Part shown: positions 17,718 through 28,273 of the stretch, one piece after another | Layout of the letters: every line of letters begins with the position of its first letter | Position numbering within the stretch: position 1 is the stretch's first letter | NCBI GenBank assembly: GCA_016194905.1 | Contig: JACQAP010000021.1 | Location: 266,942 to 330,941 of the forward strand | Source of the DNA: Betaproteobacteria bacterium | GTDB lineage: Bacteria; Pseudomonadota; Gammaproteobacteria; Burkholderiales; JACQAP01 | DNA length: 64,000 bases | Direction of reading: 5' to 3' | Notes under the pieces: model-generated | What the model was told of the DNA's origin: nothing | What the model saw: only the letters and a program-made list of their open reading frames with translations | Database searches by the model: none | Program-made: the position numbers and the translations under genes

Positions 17718-20269
17718 AGTACTTCTGCTGCGAGAAGCAACGGCTTGAGATCATCAAGCTTTCCGGCAGCGCGAACGCGATCGAATTCCTCGAGGTGCGC
17801 GACCACCTCGAACCCGACCTCACGCTGCGCCAGCGCACGCTGTTCGTACGGCTGTTGCGGCCAGGCTTCACGCTGACGCCCGACAACGTGCTGATCGACG
17901 GCGGCGAGCGCCTCGCCACCATTCCCATCGAGTGGGTCGCCGTGGGCAACAACCTGCCGGCGGGCACTGATCCCGCGCTGGTCGACGGCATCGACGACCT
18001 CCCGCGCACGCTCGTCGTGCGCACGACGGTGTTCGGCGATTTCTCCACCTACACGCTGCACCTGCGTGCGAACTCCGGTAGCGCCCAGCCGCCGGGCGGC
18101 TTCGACCCGAAGCTGTCGGACATCGAGTTTTCGTTCAAGGTCGAATGTCCGTCGGACTTCGACTGCGCACAGAAGACACCGTGCCCGCCGGAGGCGCCAG
18201 CCAAGCCGGACATCGACTACCTCGCGAAGGACTACAGCGGTTTTCGCCGGCTGATGCTGGATCGGCTCAACCTGCTCGCTCCTGGCTGGCGCGAACGCTC
18301 CGCCGCCGATGTCGGCGTGATGCTTGTTGAGTTGATGGCCTATATCGCCGACAACCTGTCGTACCGGCAGGACGCCATCGCCAACGAGGCCTACCTGGCC
18401 ACCGCGCACAAGCGCGTGTCAATGCGCCGGCATGTCCGCCTAGTCGACTACGCGCTGCACGACGGCTGCAATGCGCGCGCCTTCGTCCACATCAAGGTAT
18501 CGTTCGACATACCGCTGCCGCAAGGCACGCAGCTGCTGACCCGCCCGAGCACGCCGATGCCCCCGCTGCCGCAGGTGGTGCCCGGCAGCAAGACTTGGCA
18601 CGGCGCGCTGGCGGCCGGCTCCATCGTCTTCGAGACGGCGCACCCCAAAGGCTTGTTCACTGACCTCAACGAGCTGTTGCTCTACGCCTGGGGCGACCGC
18701 GGCTGCTGCCTGCCGCGCGGCGCCACGAGTGCGACCCTGCGCGGCCTGCATCCCGACCTGCAGCCTGGCGACGTGCTGGTGTTCCAGGAGGTCGTGAGCC
18801 CGACGACCTTCCTGCCGGAAGACGCCGACCCGGCCAAGCGCTGGGCGGTGCGGCTGACCGAGGTGAAGGCCGGTGTCGATCCGTCCGGCCAGCTGTTCGA
18901 CGAGCCGCCGGTGGATGGCCCGGTGGACATCACCGAGATCGCATGGGACGCGGCCGATGCGCTACTCTTCCCGCTGTGCCTGTCGGTCAATGAGCGGCCG
19001 GGGCTCGAAGTCAGCGTCGCGCTCGGCAACGTCGTGCTCGTCGACCACGGGCAGACGGTGACCGACAATTCGATGGACCCGGTGCCCGTGCCCCGGCTCA
19101 AGCGTGTCGCCGTGGCGGCCAACGCGCAGTCGTGCGGACATCCGGAGCCCGAGCCGATTCCGCTGCGCTTCCGCCCGGCGCTCGTGCAGTTCCCGGTGAC
19201 CCAGGGCTTCGACCTCGCGGCCGATTTGCGTGTGCCGCTCACGCAGGTTGAAGACTGGTTCCCGGCCACGTCGCTGATCCAGCGCGACCCCCACGACGCG
19301 CTGCCGCGGATCCCCGACCTGCAGAGCAAGCTCGACACGGTGATCAGTCACTGGATGCCGCGCCGCGACCTGCTGGCGAGCGATGGCGACGCCACCGACT
19401 TCGTCGTCGAGACCGAGAACGATGGCCTCGCGCTGCTGCGCTTCGGCGACGACAGGCACGGGCGCCGGCCCGACGAGGGTACGGTGTTCACCGCGACCTA
19501 CCGCGTCGGCAACGGGATGGCCGGCAACGTCGGGGCCGATGCCATCGCGCACATCGTCACCAACGTGGCCGGCGTGTTCACAGAGGTTACCAACCCGCTG
19601 CCAGCCGTCGGCGGCATCGACCCAGAGAACATCGAGGCCGCGCGGCGCGATGCGCCGCAGGCGTTTCGCACGCAAGAGCGGGCTGTGACCGTAGCCGACT
19701 ACGCCGCCGCGGCGGAGCGCCGCGCCGACGTGCAGCGCGCCGCCGCCACCTTTCGCTGGACCGGCAGCTGGCACACGGTTTTCGTCACCGCTGACCGCTT
19801 CGGCGGCGCGGCCATCGACGCACGCTTCAAAGTCCGGCTGCGCCGCCACTTGGAACGCTTCCGCATGGCCGGTTACGACCTCGATCTCGACGGACCAAGC
19901 TATGTGGCGCTGGACATCACACTGCACATCTGCGTGCTGTCCGACTACTTTCGCAGCGAGGTGCTGCGCGCGGTGCAGGTGGAACTCGGCACCGGCGTGC
20001 TGCCGGACGGCCGGCTCGCGGTGTTCCACCCCGACAACTTCTCTTTCGGCGAAGCGATGTACCTGAGCCGCATCGTCGCCGCCGCGCAGGCGGTGGAAGG
20101 CGTGGAGGCGGTGTGGGTGCAGAAGTTCGAGCGCCTCGGCCAACCCGACAGCCTGCCGATGGAAACCGGCGTGCTGCCCATGGGCCGGCTGGAGATCGCG
20201 CAACTGGCCAACGACCCGAATTTCCGCGAACGTGGGCGCTTGACGCTGGAAGCAGGAGGCGGCAAATGA
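17714..20269 (+). CDS. Baseplate J-like wedge protein 1 (Afp11/gp6-like)
   Basis: An 851-residue putative baseplate assembly protein of the eCIS gpJ/gp6 type. The conserved region DIDYLAKDYSGFRRLMLDRL is followed by AADVGVMLVELMAYIADNLS and YRQDAIANEAYLATA, the hallmark of these proteins. A later region, RTQERAVTVADYAAAAERRA, resembles the baseplate_J core. It forms the wedge ring around the hub with the next protein. Coupled by ATGA overlaps on both sides. There is no sign of frameshift. Confidence 0.9.
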   Translation: MKYFCCEKQRLEIIKLSGSANAIEFLEVRDHLEPDLTLRQRTLFVRLLRPGFTLTPDNVLIDGGERLATIPIEWVAVGNNLPAGTDPALVDGIDDLPRTLVVRTTVFGDFSTYTLHLRANSGSAQPPGGFDPKLSDIEFSFKVECPSDFDCAQKTPCPPEAPAKPDIDYLAKDYSGFRRLMLDRLNLLAPGWRERSAADVGVMLVELMAYIADNLSYRQDAIANEAYLATAHKRVSMRRHVRLVDYALHDGCNARAFVHIKVSFDIPLPQGTQLLTRPSTPMPPLPQVVPGSKTWHGALAAGSIVFETAHPKGLFTDLNELLLYAWGDRGCCLPRGATSATLRGLHPDLQPGDVLVFQEVVSPTTFLPEDADPAKRWAVRLTEVKAGVDPSGQLFDEPPVDGPVDITEIAWDAADALLFPLCLSVNERPGLEVSVALGNVVLVDHGQTVTDNSMDPVPVPRLKRVAVAANAQSCGHPEPEPIPLRFRPALVQFPVTQGFDLAADLRVPLTQVEDWFPATSLIQRDPHDALPRIPDLQSKLDTVISHWMPRRDLLASDGDATDFVVETENDGLALLRFGDDRHGRRPDEGTVFTATYRVGNGMAGNVGADAIAHIVTNVAGVFTEVTNPLPAVGGIDPENIEAARRDAPQAFRTQERAVTVADYAAAAERRADVQRAAATFRWTGSWHTVFVTADRFGGAAIDARFKVRLRRHLERFRMAGYDLDLDGPSYVALDITLHICVLSDYFRSEVLRAVQVELGTGVLPDGRLAVFHPDNFSFGEAMYLSRIVAAAQAVEGVEAVWVQKFERLGQPDSLPMETGVLPMGRLEIAQLANDPNFRERGRLTLEAGGGK

Positions 20270-22896
20270 GCGACACTGCAAGCAAGGCCCAGCGACCGCC
20301 GGGCACCGAGACCTGCGGTTGCTGCGACGGCATCATGGCCAGCACGCCGTCGAGCATCCTCAACCGCGCGGGCCTGAGCGCGATCAGCTACCGCATTGGC
20401 GACTACGCGCGCTTCAAGGAAAGCCTGCATGCCGGGCTGTCGTCGTCGCAATGGCCGCAGCTCGCGGGCTTGCGCACGCGCGATGCCGACGACTTCACGC
20501 TGGGCTTGATCGACGCGGTGTCCTGCGCGGCAGACGTGCTCACCTTCTACCAGGAGCGGCTGGCCAATGAGTCCTACGTGCGCACGGCGACCGAACGTGT
20601 GTCGCTGCAGGAGATGGCCAAGCTGATCGGTTACCGACTGCGACCCGGCGTGGCGGCGGAGACGCGCCTGGCCTTTGCGCTGGAGCCGCCCAAGGCACCG
20701 CCGCCGAACCTGCCGCCCGATCCTGGCGCTTTCGTCACCGGAATCCCGACCATGCTGACGCTCGTCGCAGGCCTGAAGGTACAGAGCGTGCCAGGCCAGA
20801 ACGAAAAGCCGCAGACCTTCGAGACGGTGGAGCAGATTGACGCGCGGCCCGAATGGAATGTGCTGCGGCCGTGGATGTCCGAGCTGCGCAATCCCGGCTT
20901 CGGCGCGAAGGAGGCCTATCTCCAGGGCGTGCGCAACAACCTGAAGGCGGGCGATGCGCTGGTACTGGTCGACCACGCCTTCCTCGACCATCCGACGAAG
21001 AACAACAACTGGGACTTCCGGCTGATCGACACCGTCGATCTCGATCCGGCGAACGACCGCACCCATGTGCAGTGGCAGCGCCCGCTCGGTTCGGTCTCGC
21101 CACTGTCGAACCCTCCGGCCGCGCCGCAAGCGCACGTGCTGCGCCGGCGCGTCGCGGTGTTCGGCCACAACGCGCCGATGTGGCTTTCCATGAACTCACA
21201 GCTCCGTGGCGACTACCCGGGCGGCTCGGCCGACAAGGCGACAGTCACGGAATGGCCGGGCTTCACCATCAGCCCCGCCGACCATGCGGCGAACGCGAAT
21301 GGCGGTTACGTCGACACCGACGTCGTGCTGAGCGAGGTCAGGGGCGGCAGCCTGCTGGTGCTGGCCAAGGGCGAGTTCAATCGGCCCGACGAGAGCTTCC
21401 CGTCGGGCACCTATGTCGAGCTGTACAAAGTGACTGGCACGGCCGAGGTATCGCGCGGCGAGTTCGCGATCTCCGGCAAGGTGTCGCGCTTCGCGCTGTC
21501 GGGGCAGAACCTGGACACGCAGTTCTTCAAGTTCGTGCGCGAAACCAGCATCTTCGCGCAGTCCGAAGAAATCAAGCTTGCGCCGTTCCCGGTCGTGGAT
21601 GACGTGATCGGTGACCAGTTGCCGCTAGCGATTCCCGCCGATGGTCTGGTGGCGGGTCGTCGGCTCATTATTCACGGCGATCGGGCCGACGGCAGCGGGC
21701 ATCTGGTGCACGAGGCAACGATCTCCAGTCTTGCCGCCAACGCCAACGGCGTGATGCTGACCATCGCGCCGCCCCTGTTGGCGGCGTTTAAGCGCGACAC
21801 AGTGATCGTGCACGCCAACGTCGCGCTGGCCACGCACGGCGAAACGGTGTCGCAGGTGCTGGGTGCCGGCGACGCGAGCAAGAGTTTCCAGCGCTTCGAG
21901 TTGAAACGCACGCCGATCACCTACCGTAGCGCCACCAACGAGACCGGCGCCGACAGCGAGCTGACGGTGCGCATCGGCGATATCGAATGGACCGAGAAGT
22001 CCACGCTGTTCGGCAGCGGCGCGACCGAACGTGCCTACGCGCTGACCACTGACGAGCAGGGCAAGACCTGGGTCATGTTCAGCGACGGTGTGCATGGCGC
22101 GCGGCTGCCCAGCGGTGTGAACAACGTGCGCACCAACTACCGGCAGGGCCTAGGCAAGGAAGGCAACGTCGCGGCCGACAAGCTCACCCAGCTGATGACG
22201 CGCCCGCTGGGCCTGAAGAGCGTCAGCAACCCGGTGGCGGCCGAAAGCGGCACCGACCCCGAGCCGGCCGACCAGGCACGGCGCACGATGCCGCTGGGCA
22301 CGCGCACGCTGGGCCGTGCGGTGTCGCTGCTCGACTACGAGGACTTCGCGATGGCCTTCACCGGCATCGCCAAGGCGCAGGCGCGGGTGCTGCAGCTGGC
22401 CGGCGGGCCGACCATCGCGATCACCGTGGCCGGGCAGGACGGCACGGTGCTGTCCACGACAAACCCGGTGTGGACCAACCTGCTGCTCGCGCTGAAGAAC
22501 AGCGGCGATCCGTATGTGTGGGTCGCGCTGCTGCCGCACCAGGCCAGCACCTTCCGCCTCGGGCTCAAGGTCAAGCGCGATCCGGCCTACGAGCTGAAGC
22601 CGCTGCTTGCCGCGGTGGAGGCCGCGCTGCACGCGCACTTCTCGTTCGACGCGCGTTCGCTCGCCCAGCCGGTGCTGCAGTCAGACGTCATCGCTGCGGC
22701 GCACACGGTGCCCGGCGTCGTTGCCGTCGACCTGGACTTCCTGTACGGCGGCACCGTGCCCTATGCACAGACGCTGCCGTCGCGGCAGACGCGGCTGCTG
22801 GCGTCGCGCATGCAGGTGAGCGGCGGCGTGGCCCTGCCCGCCGAGCTTCTGACCCTCGATCCGGCGCCGTTCGATCGCTTGGAGGAAATGACATGA
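20266..22896 (+). CDS. Baseplate J-like wedge protein 2 (Afp12-like)
   Basis: An 876-residue putative baseplate assembly protein, related in layout to the preceding one. Diagnostic segments are LIDAVSCAADVLTFYQERLA followed by NESYVRTATERVSLQEMAKL in the N-terminal third, and RTLGRAVSLLDYEDFAMAFT with GIAKAQARVL in the J-like C-terminal part. It carries an N-terminal CGCC motif (ETCGCCDG) of unknown use. ATG 20266 overlaps the previous stop by four bases; in-frame codons further upstream lie inside the previous gene. Two different J-type wedge proteins are normal for eCIS baseplates. Confidence 0.9.
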   Translation: MSDTASKAQRPPGTETCGCCDGIMASTPSSILNRAGLSAISYRIGDYARFKESLHAGLSSSQWPQLAGLRTRDADDFTLGLIDAVSCAADVLTFYQERLANESYVRTATERVSLQEMAKLIGYRLRPGVAAETRLAFALEPPKAPPPNLPPDPGAFVTGIPTMLTLVAGLKVQSVPGQNEKPQTFETVEQIDARPEWNVLRPWMSELRNPGFGAKEAYLQGVRNNLKAGDALVLVDHAFLDHPTKNNNWDFRLIDTVDLDPANDRTHVQWQRPLGSVSPLSNPPAAPQAHVLRRRVAVFGHNAPMWLSMNSQLRGDYPGGSADKATVTEWPGFTISPADHAANANGGYVDTDVVLSEVRGGSLLVLAKGEFNRPDESFPSGTYVELYKVTGTAEVSRGEFAISGKVSRFALSGQNLDTQFFKFVRETSIFAQSEEIKLAPFPVVDDVIGDQLPLAIPADGLVAGRRLIIHGDRADGSGHLVHEATISSLAANANGVMLTIAPPLLAAFKRDTVIVHANVALATHGETVSQVLGAGDASKSFQRFELKRTPITYRSATNETGADSELTVRIGDIEWTEKSTLFGSGATERAYALTTDEQGKTWVMFSDGVHGARLPSGVNNVRTNYRQGLGKEGNVAADKLTQLMTRPLGLKSVSNPVAAESGTDPEPADQARRTMPLGTRTLGRAVSLLDYEDFAMAFTGIAKAQARVLQLAGGPTIAITVAGQDGTVLSTTNPVWTNLLLALKNSGDPYVWVALLPHQASTFRLGLKVKRDPAYELKPLLAAVEAALHAHFSFDARSLAQPVLQSDVIAAAHTVPGVVAVDLDFLYGGTVPYAQTLPSRQTRLLASRMQVSGGVALPAELLTLDPAPFDRLEEMT

Positions 22897-24980
22897 GCAC
22901 GCTCAATGCCGAGCGGCTGTACGCGCTGCTGCCCGCCGTCTACCGCATCCGCGACGAGCAGCAAGGCCATCCGCTGCGCGCGCTGGTGGCGTTGATCGCG
23001 CAGGAGTTCGAGGCGCTGGAGGAGAACGTCGACCAGCTCTACGACGACCAGTTCATCGAGACCTGCGACGAATGGGTGGCGCCCTACATCGGCGACCTCA
23101 TCGGCTACCGGCCGCTGCACGGCGTGGCGGCGGCGATCTCGTCGCCGCGCGCCGAGGTGGCGAACACCATCGGCTACCGCCGCCGCAAGGGCACGGCGGC
23201 GATGCTCGAGCAACTGGCGCGCGACGTGACCGACTGGCCGGCGCGTGCGGTCGAGTTCTTCGAGCAGCTCGCGACCACGCAGTTCATGAACCACATCCGC
23301 CTGCACGCGCAGGTGACGGCCGACCTGCGTTCCACCACCAAGATGCTGCAGCAAGGCGGCGCCTTCAATGCGGTGGCGCACACGGCCGAGATGCGCCGGC
23401 CCGAGGCAGGCTCGGGGCGCTACAACATCCCGAACGTCGGCATCTTCCTGTGGCGACTGCAGCCCTTCTCGCTGAGCGATGTGCCACTGATCCCGGACGC
23501 GACCGACCCGACGCGCAAGTTCCGCTTCAATCCGCTGGGCGCGGACCAGCCGCTGTTTCGCCTGCCGATCACCGAGACGCAGATCACCCACATCGCGGAA
23601 CCGGCCAACGTGCCCGACCCGATCAACCTACGGTTGATGGTGCGCGCGGTCGAAGCCGCCGCCGACCCGACCGTGCCGGACGACTACGGCCCCGACGAGA
23701 GCGTCGTGCTGCTGCGGCCGAATGCGAATCCCGCTCTGCCGCCAGTGCCCATTCCGACCAGCGACATCTGCGTCTGCGACCTGCGCGACGTGCCCGGCGG
23801 CTGGGCACACGAGGTGACGCTGGACGCGAACAAGATCTCGATCGACCCGCGGCTGGGCCGCGTGCTGTTCGGCAGCAACATGACCGGACCGGTACTCGCC
23901 ACCTTCCACAGCGGTTTCTCGCGACCCATCGGCGGCGGCGAGTACGAACGCAGCCCGTCGGACGTGACGCAAGGCGTGCAGCGCAGCGCGAGCGGGTCCG
24001 AAGCGCTGCAGGCGCACCTCGATGCGATCTCGGGCGGCGGGCGGCTCGTCATCGAAGACAGTCTGACCTATGCGCAGACGCCGGTGTTCAAGGTCGATCC
24101 GGTGGTGGCGCCGGGCACGCCCGGCTTGGAGGTGGTGGTGACCGCACGCAACGGTGCGCGACCGCTGATCGTGGCCGGCGGTAAGGTGCAGCTGCAGATC
24201 GGCGCACGCGGCAAGCTGGTGCTCGACGGCATCGTGATCAGCGGCGCCGAACTGCAGTTCGGCAGCGCGGCCGGTGACAACGAACCGCGCGAGCTGGTGC
24301 TACGCCACTGCACGCTGATACCGGGCCTCGCCCTGAACGCCGACGGCAGCGCCGTGGCGCCGGGGGCGCCAAGCCTCGTCGTCGATCATGCGTTCACCCG
24401 GGTTACGCTGGAGCAGTGCATCGTAGGCCCGCTGCGCATTGACGAAGACACGACGATCTCGCTGACCGACTGCATCGTCGACGCTGGCTTGCCCGAGGCC
24501 ATCGCCTACGAAGGCACGGTGGCCGACGGGCCCGGGGCCGAGATGAACATCCAGGACAGCACGTTCATCGGCAAGCTGCATGTGCGGCTGATGCGGCTGG
24601 CTTCCGACACGATCTTCTTCGCGCAGTTCGCGGCCGCCGACACCTGGGCCGCGCCGCTGTGGGTTGAGCGCAAGCAGGAAGGCTGCGTGCGCTTTTGCTT
24701 CACGCCCAACGGCTCGCTGCTGCCACGCCACTTCCACTGCGTGCCCGACGACCAGCACCCCGACGTGTTGCCGCATTTCACGTCGCTGCGCTACGGCGAC
24801 CCCGGCTATGCGCAACTGCGCAGCGCCACCGACCGGGCGATACGCGAAGGCGCGAGCGACGGCGGCGAGATCGGCGTGATGCATCCGCTGCACCAGCCGC
24901 AGCGCGAGACCAACCTGCGCATCCGCCTCGACGAATACCTGCGCTTCGGCCTGCACGCGGGCATCTTCTACGTGACCTGA
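22893..24980 (+). CDS. Tail protein I-like N-terminus fused to a beta-helix region
   Basis: A 695-residue protein. Residues 1-130 resemble phage tail protein I/gp53-type wedge-fibre connectors: RLYALLPAVYRIRDEQQGHP, EALEENVDQLYDDQFIETCD, and VAPYIGDLIGYRPLHGV. The C-terminal half (about 370-640) has short repeated turns (GKLVLDGIVISGAELQFGSA, LRIDEDTTISLTDCIVDAGL) typical of a right-handed beta-helix. The protein probably sits at the baseplate edge and links to or forms a fibre. It is coupled to the upstream J-like gene by ATGA. The long C-terminal extension is larger than in a simple gpI protein. Confidence 0.82.
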   Translation: MSTLNAERLYALLPAVYRIRDEQQGHPLRALVALIAQEFEALEENVDQLYDDQFIETCDEWVAPYIGDLIGYRPLHGVAAAISSPRAEVANTIGYRRRKGTAAMLEQLARDVTDWPARAVEFFEQLATTQFMNHIRLHAQVTADLRSTTKMLQQGGAFNAVAHTAEMRRPEAGSGRYNIPNVGIFLWRLQPFSLSDVPLIPDATDPTRKFRFNPLGADQPLFRLPITETQITHIAEPANVPDPINLRLMVRAVEAAADPTVPDDYGPDESVVLLRPNANPALPPVPIPTSDICVCDLRDVPGGWAHEVTLDANKISIDPRLGRVLFGSNMTGPVLATFHSGFSRPIGGGEYERSPSDVTQGVQRSASGSEALQAHLDAISGGGRLVIEDSLTYAQTPVFKVDPVVAPGTPGLEVVVTARNGARPLIVAGGKVQLQIGARGKLVLDGIVISGAELQFGSAAGDNEPRELVLRHCTLIPGLALNADGSAVAPGAPSLVVDHAFTRVTLEQCIVGPLRIDEDTTISLTDCIVDAGLPEAIAYEGTVADGPGAEMNIQDSTFIGKLHVRLMRLASDTIFFAQFAAADTWAAPLWVERKQEGCVRFCFTPNGSLLPRHFHCVPDDQHPDVLPHFTSLRYGDPGYAQLRSATDRAIREGASDGGEIGVMHPLHQPQRETNLRIRLDEYLRFGLHAGIFYVT

Positions 24981-25019
24981 ACCGAAACGTACCGAACGAC
25001 TGACTGACGGGAGAACGCC

Positions 25020-28000
25020 ATGGGTGCCGACCTTTCGAGAATCCGCAGCAACCCACTGCTCGACTTCGCCGGCGTGGAGCTCAAACAGGGCGGCGTCGTC
25101 CTCGATGCCGACTTCAACGAGATGGTCGCCATCGTCGACCGGCGCCTGCGCGCCGCCGCCAGCGACATCCTCGGCCGCAGCACGGTGTCGTCGACCACGC
25201 CCGACGCCTTCAAGATCACCGCGGTGGCCGGCGGCCTGTCGATAGGCAAAGGCCGGCTGTACGTCGATGGCCTGCTGGCCGAGAACCACGGCGTGCCGTC
25301 CACCGACCCGGCGAAAAAGCTCTTCGACGGCCAGATGGCCGAGGTCAGCTTCGCCGATCTCTACATCTACGCGACGCAGCCCTACCTGCCCAGCCCGCCG
25401 ACGCTTCCCGAGGCAGGCCGCCACCTGGTCTACCTCGACGTATGGGACCGCGAGGTTACACACATCGAACGCCCGTCGCTGGTGGAGGTGGCGGTAGGTG
25501 TGGAAACCAGTTCGCGCCGCCAGACGGTGTGGCAGGTGCGTGTGCTCGACGGCGACACCGGCAACGCCACCTGCGGCTCGCCCGACGAGGACGTGCCCGG
25601 CTGGTCGGCGCTGATCGCACCGTCGACCGGCCGCCTTACCACCGGCACCTTCGACGTTCCGCCGTCGGACGACCCTTGCGAGCTGCCGCCCACCGGCGGC
25701 TACCGGGGGATCGAGAACCAGACCTACCGCGTCGAGATCCACGATCCCGGCCAGCCCGGTGCCGGGGCCAACTTCAAGTGGTCCCGCGAGAACGCGAGCG
25801 TGGGCAGCCGCGTGGCGAGCATGGTGTCGGCCACGGAGCTGGAGCTCGATTCACTAGGCCGCGACGACGTGCTGCGCTTTAACAGCGACGACTGGGTCGA
25901 GATCACTGGCGATCCGCGCGAGTTCTCGCAGCGCTGCGGCGAGATCCGCAAGATCACCGTCAACGAGGCGGCACGCCGCATCACCTTCACGCCGGCCCTG
26001 CCGGCCGACATGCTGCCCGCGGCCTTCCCGAGTTCGGACTTCCCGCGGGACTGCAACCTGCGCGTGCGGCGCTGGGACCAGAAGCACGAGGTGCTGCAGA
26101 CGGGCGCAGGCGGCACGACCTCGGTGTTCCAGGACCTGGATACGGGGACGAGCGGTGTCATCAATGTGCCGGCAGCGGGCAGCATACTGATCCTCGAAAA
26201 CGGCGTCACCGTGAGCTTCGGCTCGACCGGTGCCAAGGGCTTCAAGGCCGGCGACTACTGGGTCTTCGCTGCCCGCAGCGCCGACGCCTCGGTGGAGATC
26301 CTGAGCAACGAGCCGCCGCGCGGCATCTATCACCACTATGAGCGGCTGGGAATCTGGGACGTGGGCGCGGACACGGTGACCGACTGCCGCCACCCCTGGC
26401 CGCCGCGCGGCGAAGGACATGATTGCAGCTGCATCGAATGCGTCACGCGCGAGTCGCACAACAGCGGCCAGTTCACGATCCAGGACGCGGTGGACCGGCT
26501 GCGCGACACCGGCGGCACCGTGTGCCTCACCGCGGGCCAGTACCAGCTCAAGGTGCCGGTGCAGCTTAACGGCGCGAGGGCGGTGCGCATCCGCGGGCAG
26601 GGCGCGGCGACGCTGATCGTCACGCCCGGCGGCGCCTTCAGCATCGCCAACTGCATCGCGCTCGCCATCGAGGACATGGCTATCCTCTCGCTGGGCCGCA
26701 CCTCGGCGATCAGCGTGCGCACGGCCTTGGGCCTGTCGCTACAGCGCCTCGTCGTCGCGGTGCTGGGCAGCAACGACGCGCGCGGCGCGGGCATTGCGCT
26801 GTCGGGCGCGGTGGCGGCGGCGGTGATCCGCGACAACGTCATCGTCGCGCCGGTGGCGGTGCAGGCGATGGACCCGGCGGCGCCGCCCGAGCCCAAGCCG
26901 CTGACCTTCCTGCTCAGCGCACTGCTGCGTATCGACGACAACCTCTTGTGGTGCGACCGACAGGCGGTGGCGCTCGCGGGCAACGTGCTGCATCTGATGG
27001 GCACGCGCATCAACGGCAATGAGATTATCGGCTGCCGTCAAGGCGCGATTACCGCGCTGGGTTTCTGCGGTCCGGGCGCGTCGATGAAGATCTGCAACAA
27101 TAGCATCAACGTCAGCGGCACGGGTATCACCGCCGGCGTGGACGGTCTGTGGATCGAGGGCAACAAGCTGACCGCCTCGGTGCAGTCCACGAGCCGCGTG
27201 GTCAACGGCTCGGGCATCAGCTTGCGCACCGGGCTGGACCCGGACGGCGCCAACGAATGCCAGATCCTGGCCAACCAGATCAGCGGTTTCGAGGAGGCGG
27301 GCATTGCCGTCACCTCGCCGACTCGCGCGCTGATCATCAAGCTCAACATCATCCAGCAGTGCGGCAACGGCATCGTCTCGCTGGACGAGGCGCGGGCCAA
27401 CGAGGTGTCGATCGAGAACAACCACATTGCCGACATCGGCAGCGCTCGAGCCGACGCGGCGGCCGAGATCGTCGGCGTGGGCGTGCTGCGGGCTGAGGCG
27501 GCCACGGTGGCCGGCAACACGATCCGGCGTGTCGGCCTGACAGCCTTGACGTCGCCGCTGCGCGCGGGCGTGGCCAGTACCGGCGTGCAGCGGCTTCGCG
27601 TCAGCGGCAACGACGTCACCGACATCGCGCCGCCGGGCAGCTTCGAGACCGGCATCGGCGCGGGCGTGCTGCTGCGCCCGCCCTTCGTGCAGGCCGAGGT
27701 CAGCCACAACCAGGTAGACCGCGAATCGCAGACGCTGACCCAGGGCGGCGGCCGCTTCATCACGCTGCAGATCGACGACCCGCGGAGCGACCAGGCAGTG
27801 TCGAAGATCGGCGTCTACACGACGGTGCGCGTCGATGCGAATACCACGCTGATCTTGGGCGCGAAGCGGCCCTTCATCAACCGCGCCACCATGGTGGGCG
27901 ACGCGACCGGTACCCCGGCAGCGTCAGCGGGCGCCGCCAGCGTCAGCGTGCTCGGCAACACGCTGGGCTCGCGCGGAACGGAACCGACCGTGCGCGTGGT

Positions 28001-28247
28001 CGCCTCCGGCGACTGCCTGTTCGGCGACAACCGCTGCGAACTGCGCGGCGTCGGTAACGCCGCGGTGCAACTCGCCGCCGGCGCGACCATCGTCAATGCC
28101 AACCGGGTGCGCGGCGGCGAGCACTCCATCGTGATACGCGGCAACACGAAGAACGCGACGGTGCTGGGCAACATCACCACCGGCAACATCGACCTGATCA
28201 ACGGCGGCCTGCCCGCGCCGTGGGATGTGCTCAACCTGCGCGGCTGA
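25020..28247 (+). CDS. Large DUF6519/right-handed beta-helix protein, probable tail fibre or baseplate periphery
   Basis: A 1075-residue protein, the largest of the cluster. The N-terminal about 250 residues match the DUF6519-type domain found in eCIS and phage-tail loci: FAGVELKQGGVVLDADFNEM, YVDGLLAENHG, and EIHDPGQPGAGANFKWSREN. From about residue 480 the sequence is a long series of beta-helix coils (for example NGNEIIGCRQGAITALG and IKLNIIQQCGNGIVSLDEAR), the fold of pectate-lyase-like and tailspike proteins. It could recognise target-cell glycans or just shape the baseplate edge. No catalytic carbohydrate-cleaving motif was identified. The ATG has GGGAGAACGCC upstream. Confidence 0.8.
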   Translation: MGADLSRIRSNPLLDFAGVELKQGGVVLDADFNEMVAIVDRRLRAAASDILGRSTVSSTTPDAFKITAVAGGLSIGKGRLYVDGLLAENHGVPSTDPAKKLFDGQMAEVSFADLYIYATQPYLPSPPTLPEAGRHLVYLDVWDREVTHIERPSLVEVAVGVETSSRRQTVWQVRVLDGDTGNATCGSPDEDVPGWSALIAPSTGRLTTGTFDVPPSDDPCELPPTGGYRGIENQTYRVEIHDPGQPGAGANFKWSRENASVGSRVASMVSATELELDSLGRDDVLRFNSDDWVEITGDPREFSQRCGEIRKITVNEAARRITFTPALPADMLPAAFPSSDFPRDCNLRVRRWDQKHEVLQTGAGGTTSVFQDLDTGTSGVINVPAAGSILILENGVTVSFGSTGAKGFKAGDYWVFAARSADASVEILSNEPPRGIYHHYERLGIWDVGADTVTDCRHPWPPRGEGHDCSCIECVTRESHNSGQFTIQDAVDRLRDTGGTVCLTAGQYQLKVPVQLNGARAVRIRGQGAATLIVTPGGAFSIANCIALAIEDMAILSLGRTSAISVRTALGLSLQRLVVAVLGSNDARGAGIALSGAVAAAVIRDNVIVAPVAVQAMDPAAPPEPKPLTFLLSALLRIDDNLLWCDRQAVALAGNVLHLMGTRINGNEIIGCRQGAITALGFCGPGASMKICNNSINVSGTGITAGVDGLWIEGNKLTASVQSTSRVVNGSGISLRTGLDPDGANECQILANQISGFEEAGIAVTSPTRALIIKLNIIQQCGNGIVSLDEARANEVSIENNHIADIGSARADAAAEIVGVGVLRAEAATVAGNTIRRVGLTALTSPLRAGVASTGVQRLRVSGNDVTDIAPPGSFETGIGAGVLLRPPFVQAEVSHNQVDRESQTLTQGGGRFITLQIDDPRSDQAVSKIGVYTTVRVDANTTLILGAKRPFINRATMVGDATGTPAASAGAASVSVLGNTLGSRGTEPTVRVVASGDCLFGDNRCELRGVGNAAVQLAAGATIVNANRVRGGEHSIVIRGNTKNATVLGNITTGNIDLINGGLPAPWDVLNLRG

Positions 28248-28273
28248 CGCGCGCCGACCAAAGGATCAACACC

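Noticed and set aside
18962-20281. Minus-strand open frame of 439 codons inside the J-like gene
   Set aside because: Antisense shadow of a recognised baseplate gene with no independent support.
24300-25742. Minus-strand open frame of 480 codons inside the fibre-like genes
   Set aside because: Antisense to eCIS proteins with recognisable domains; no start signal or motif.
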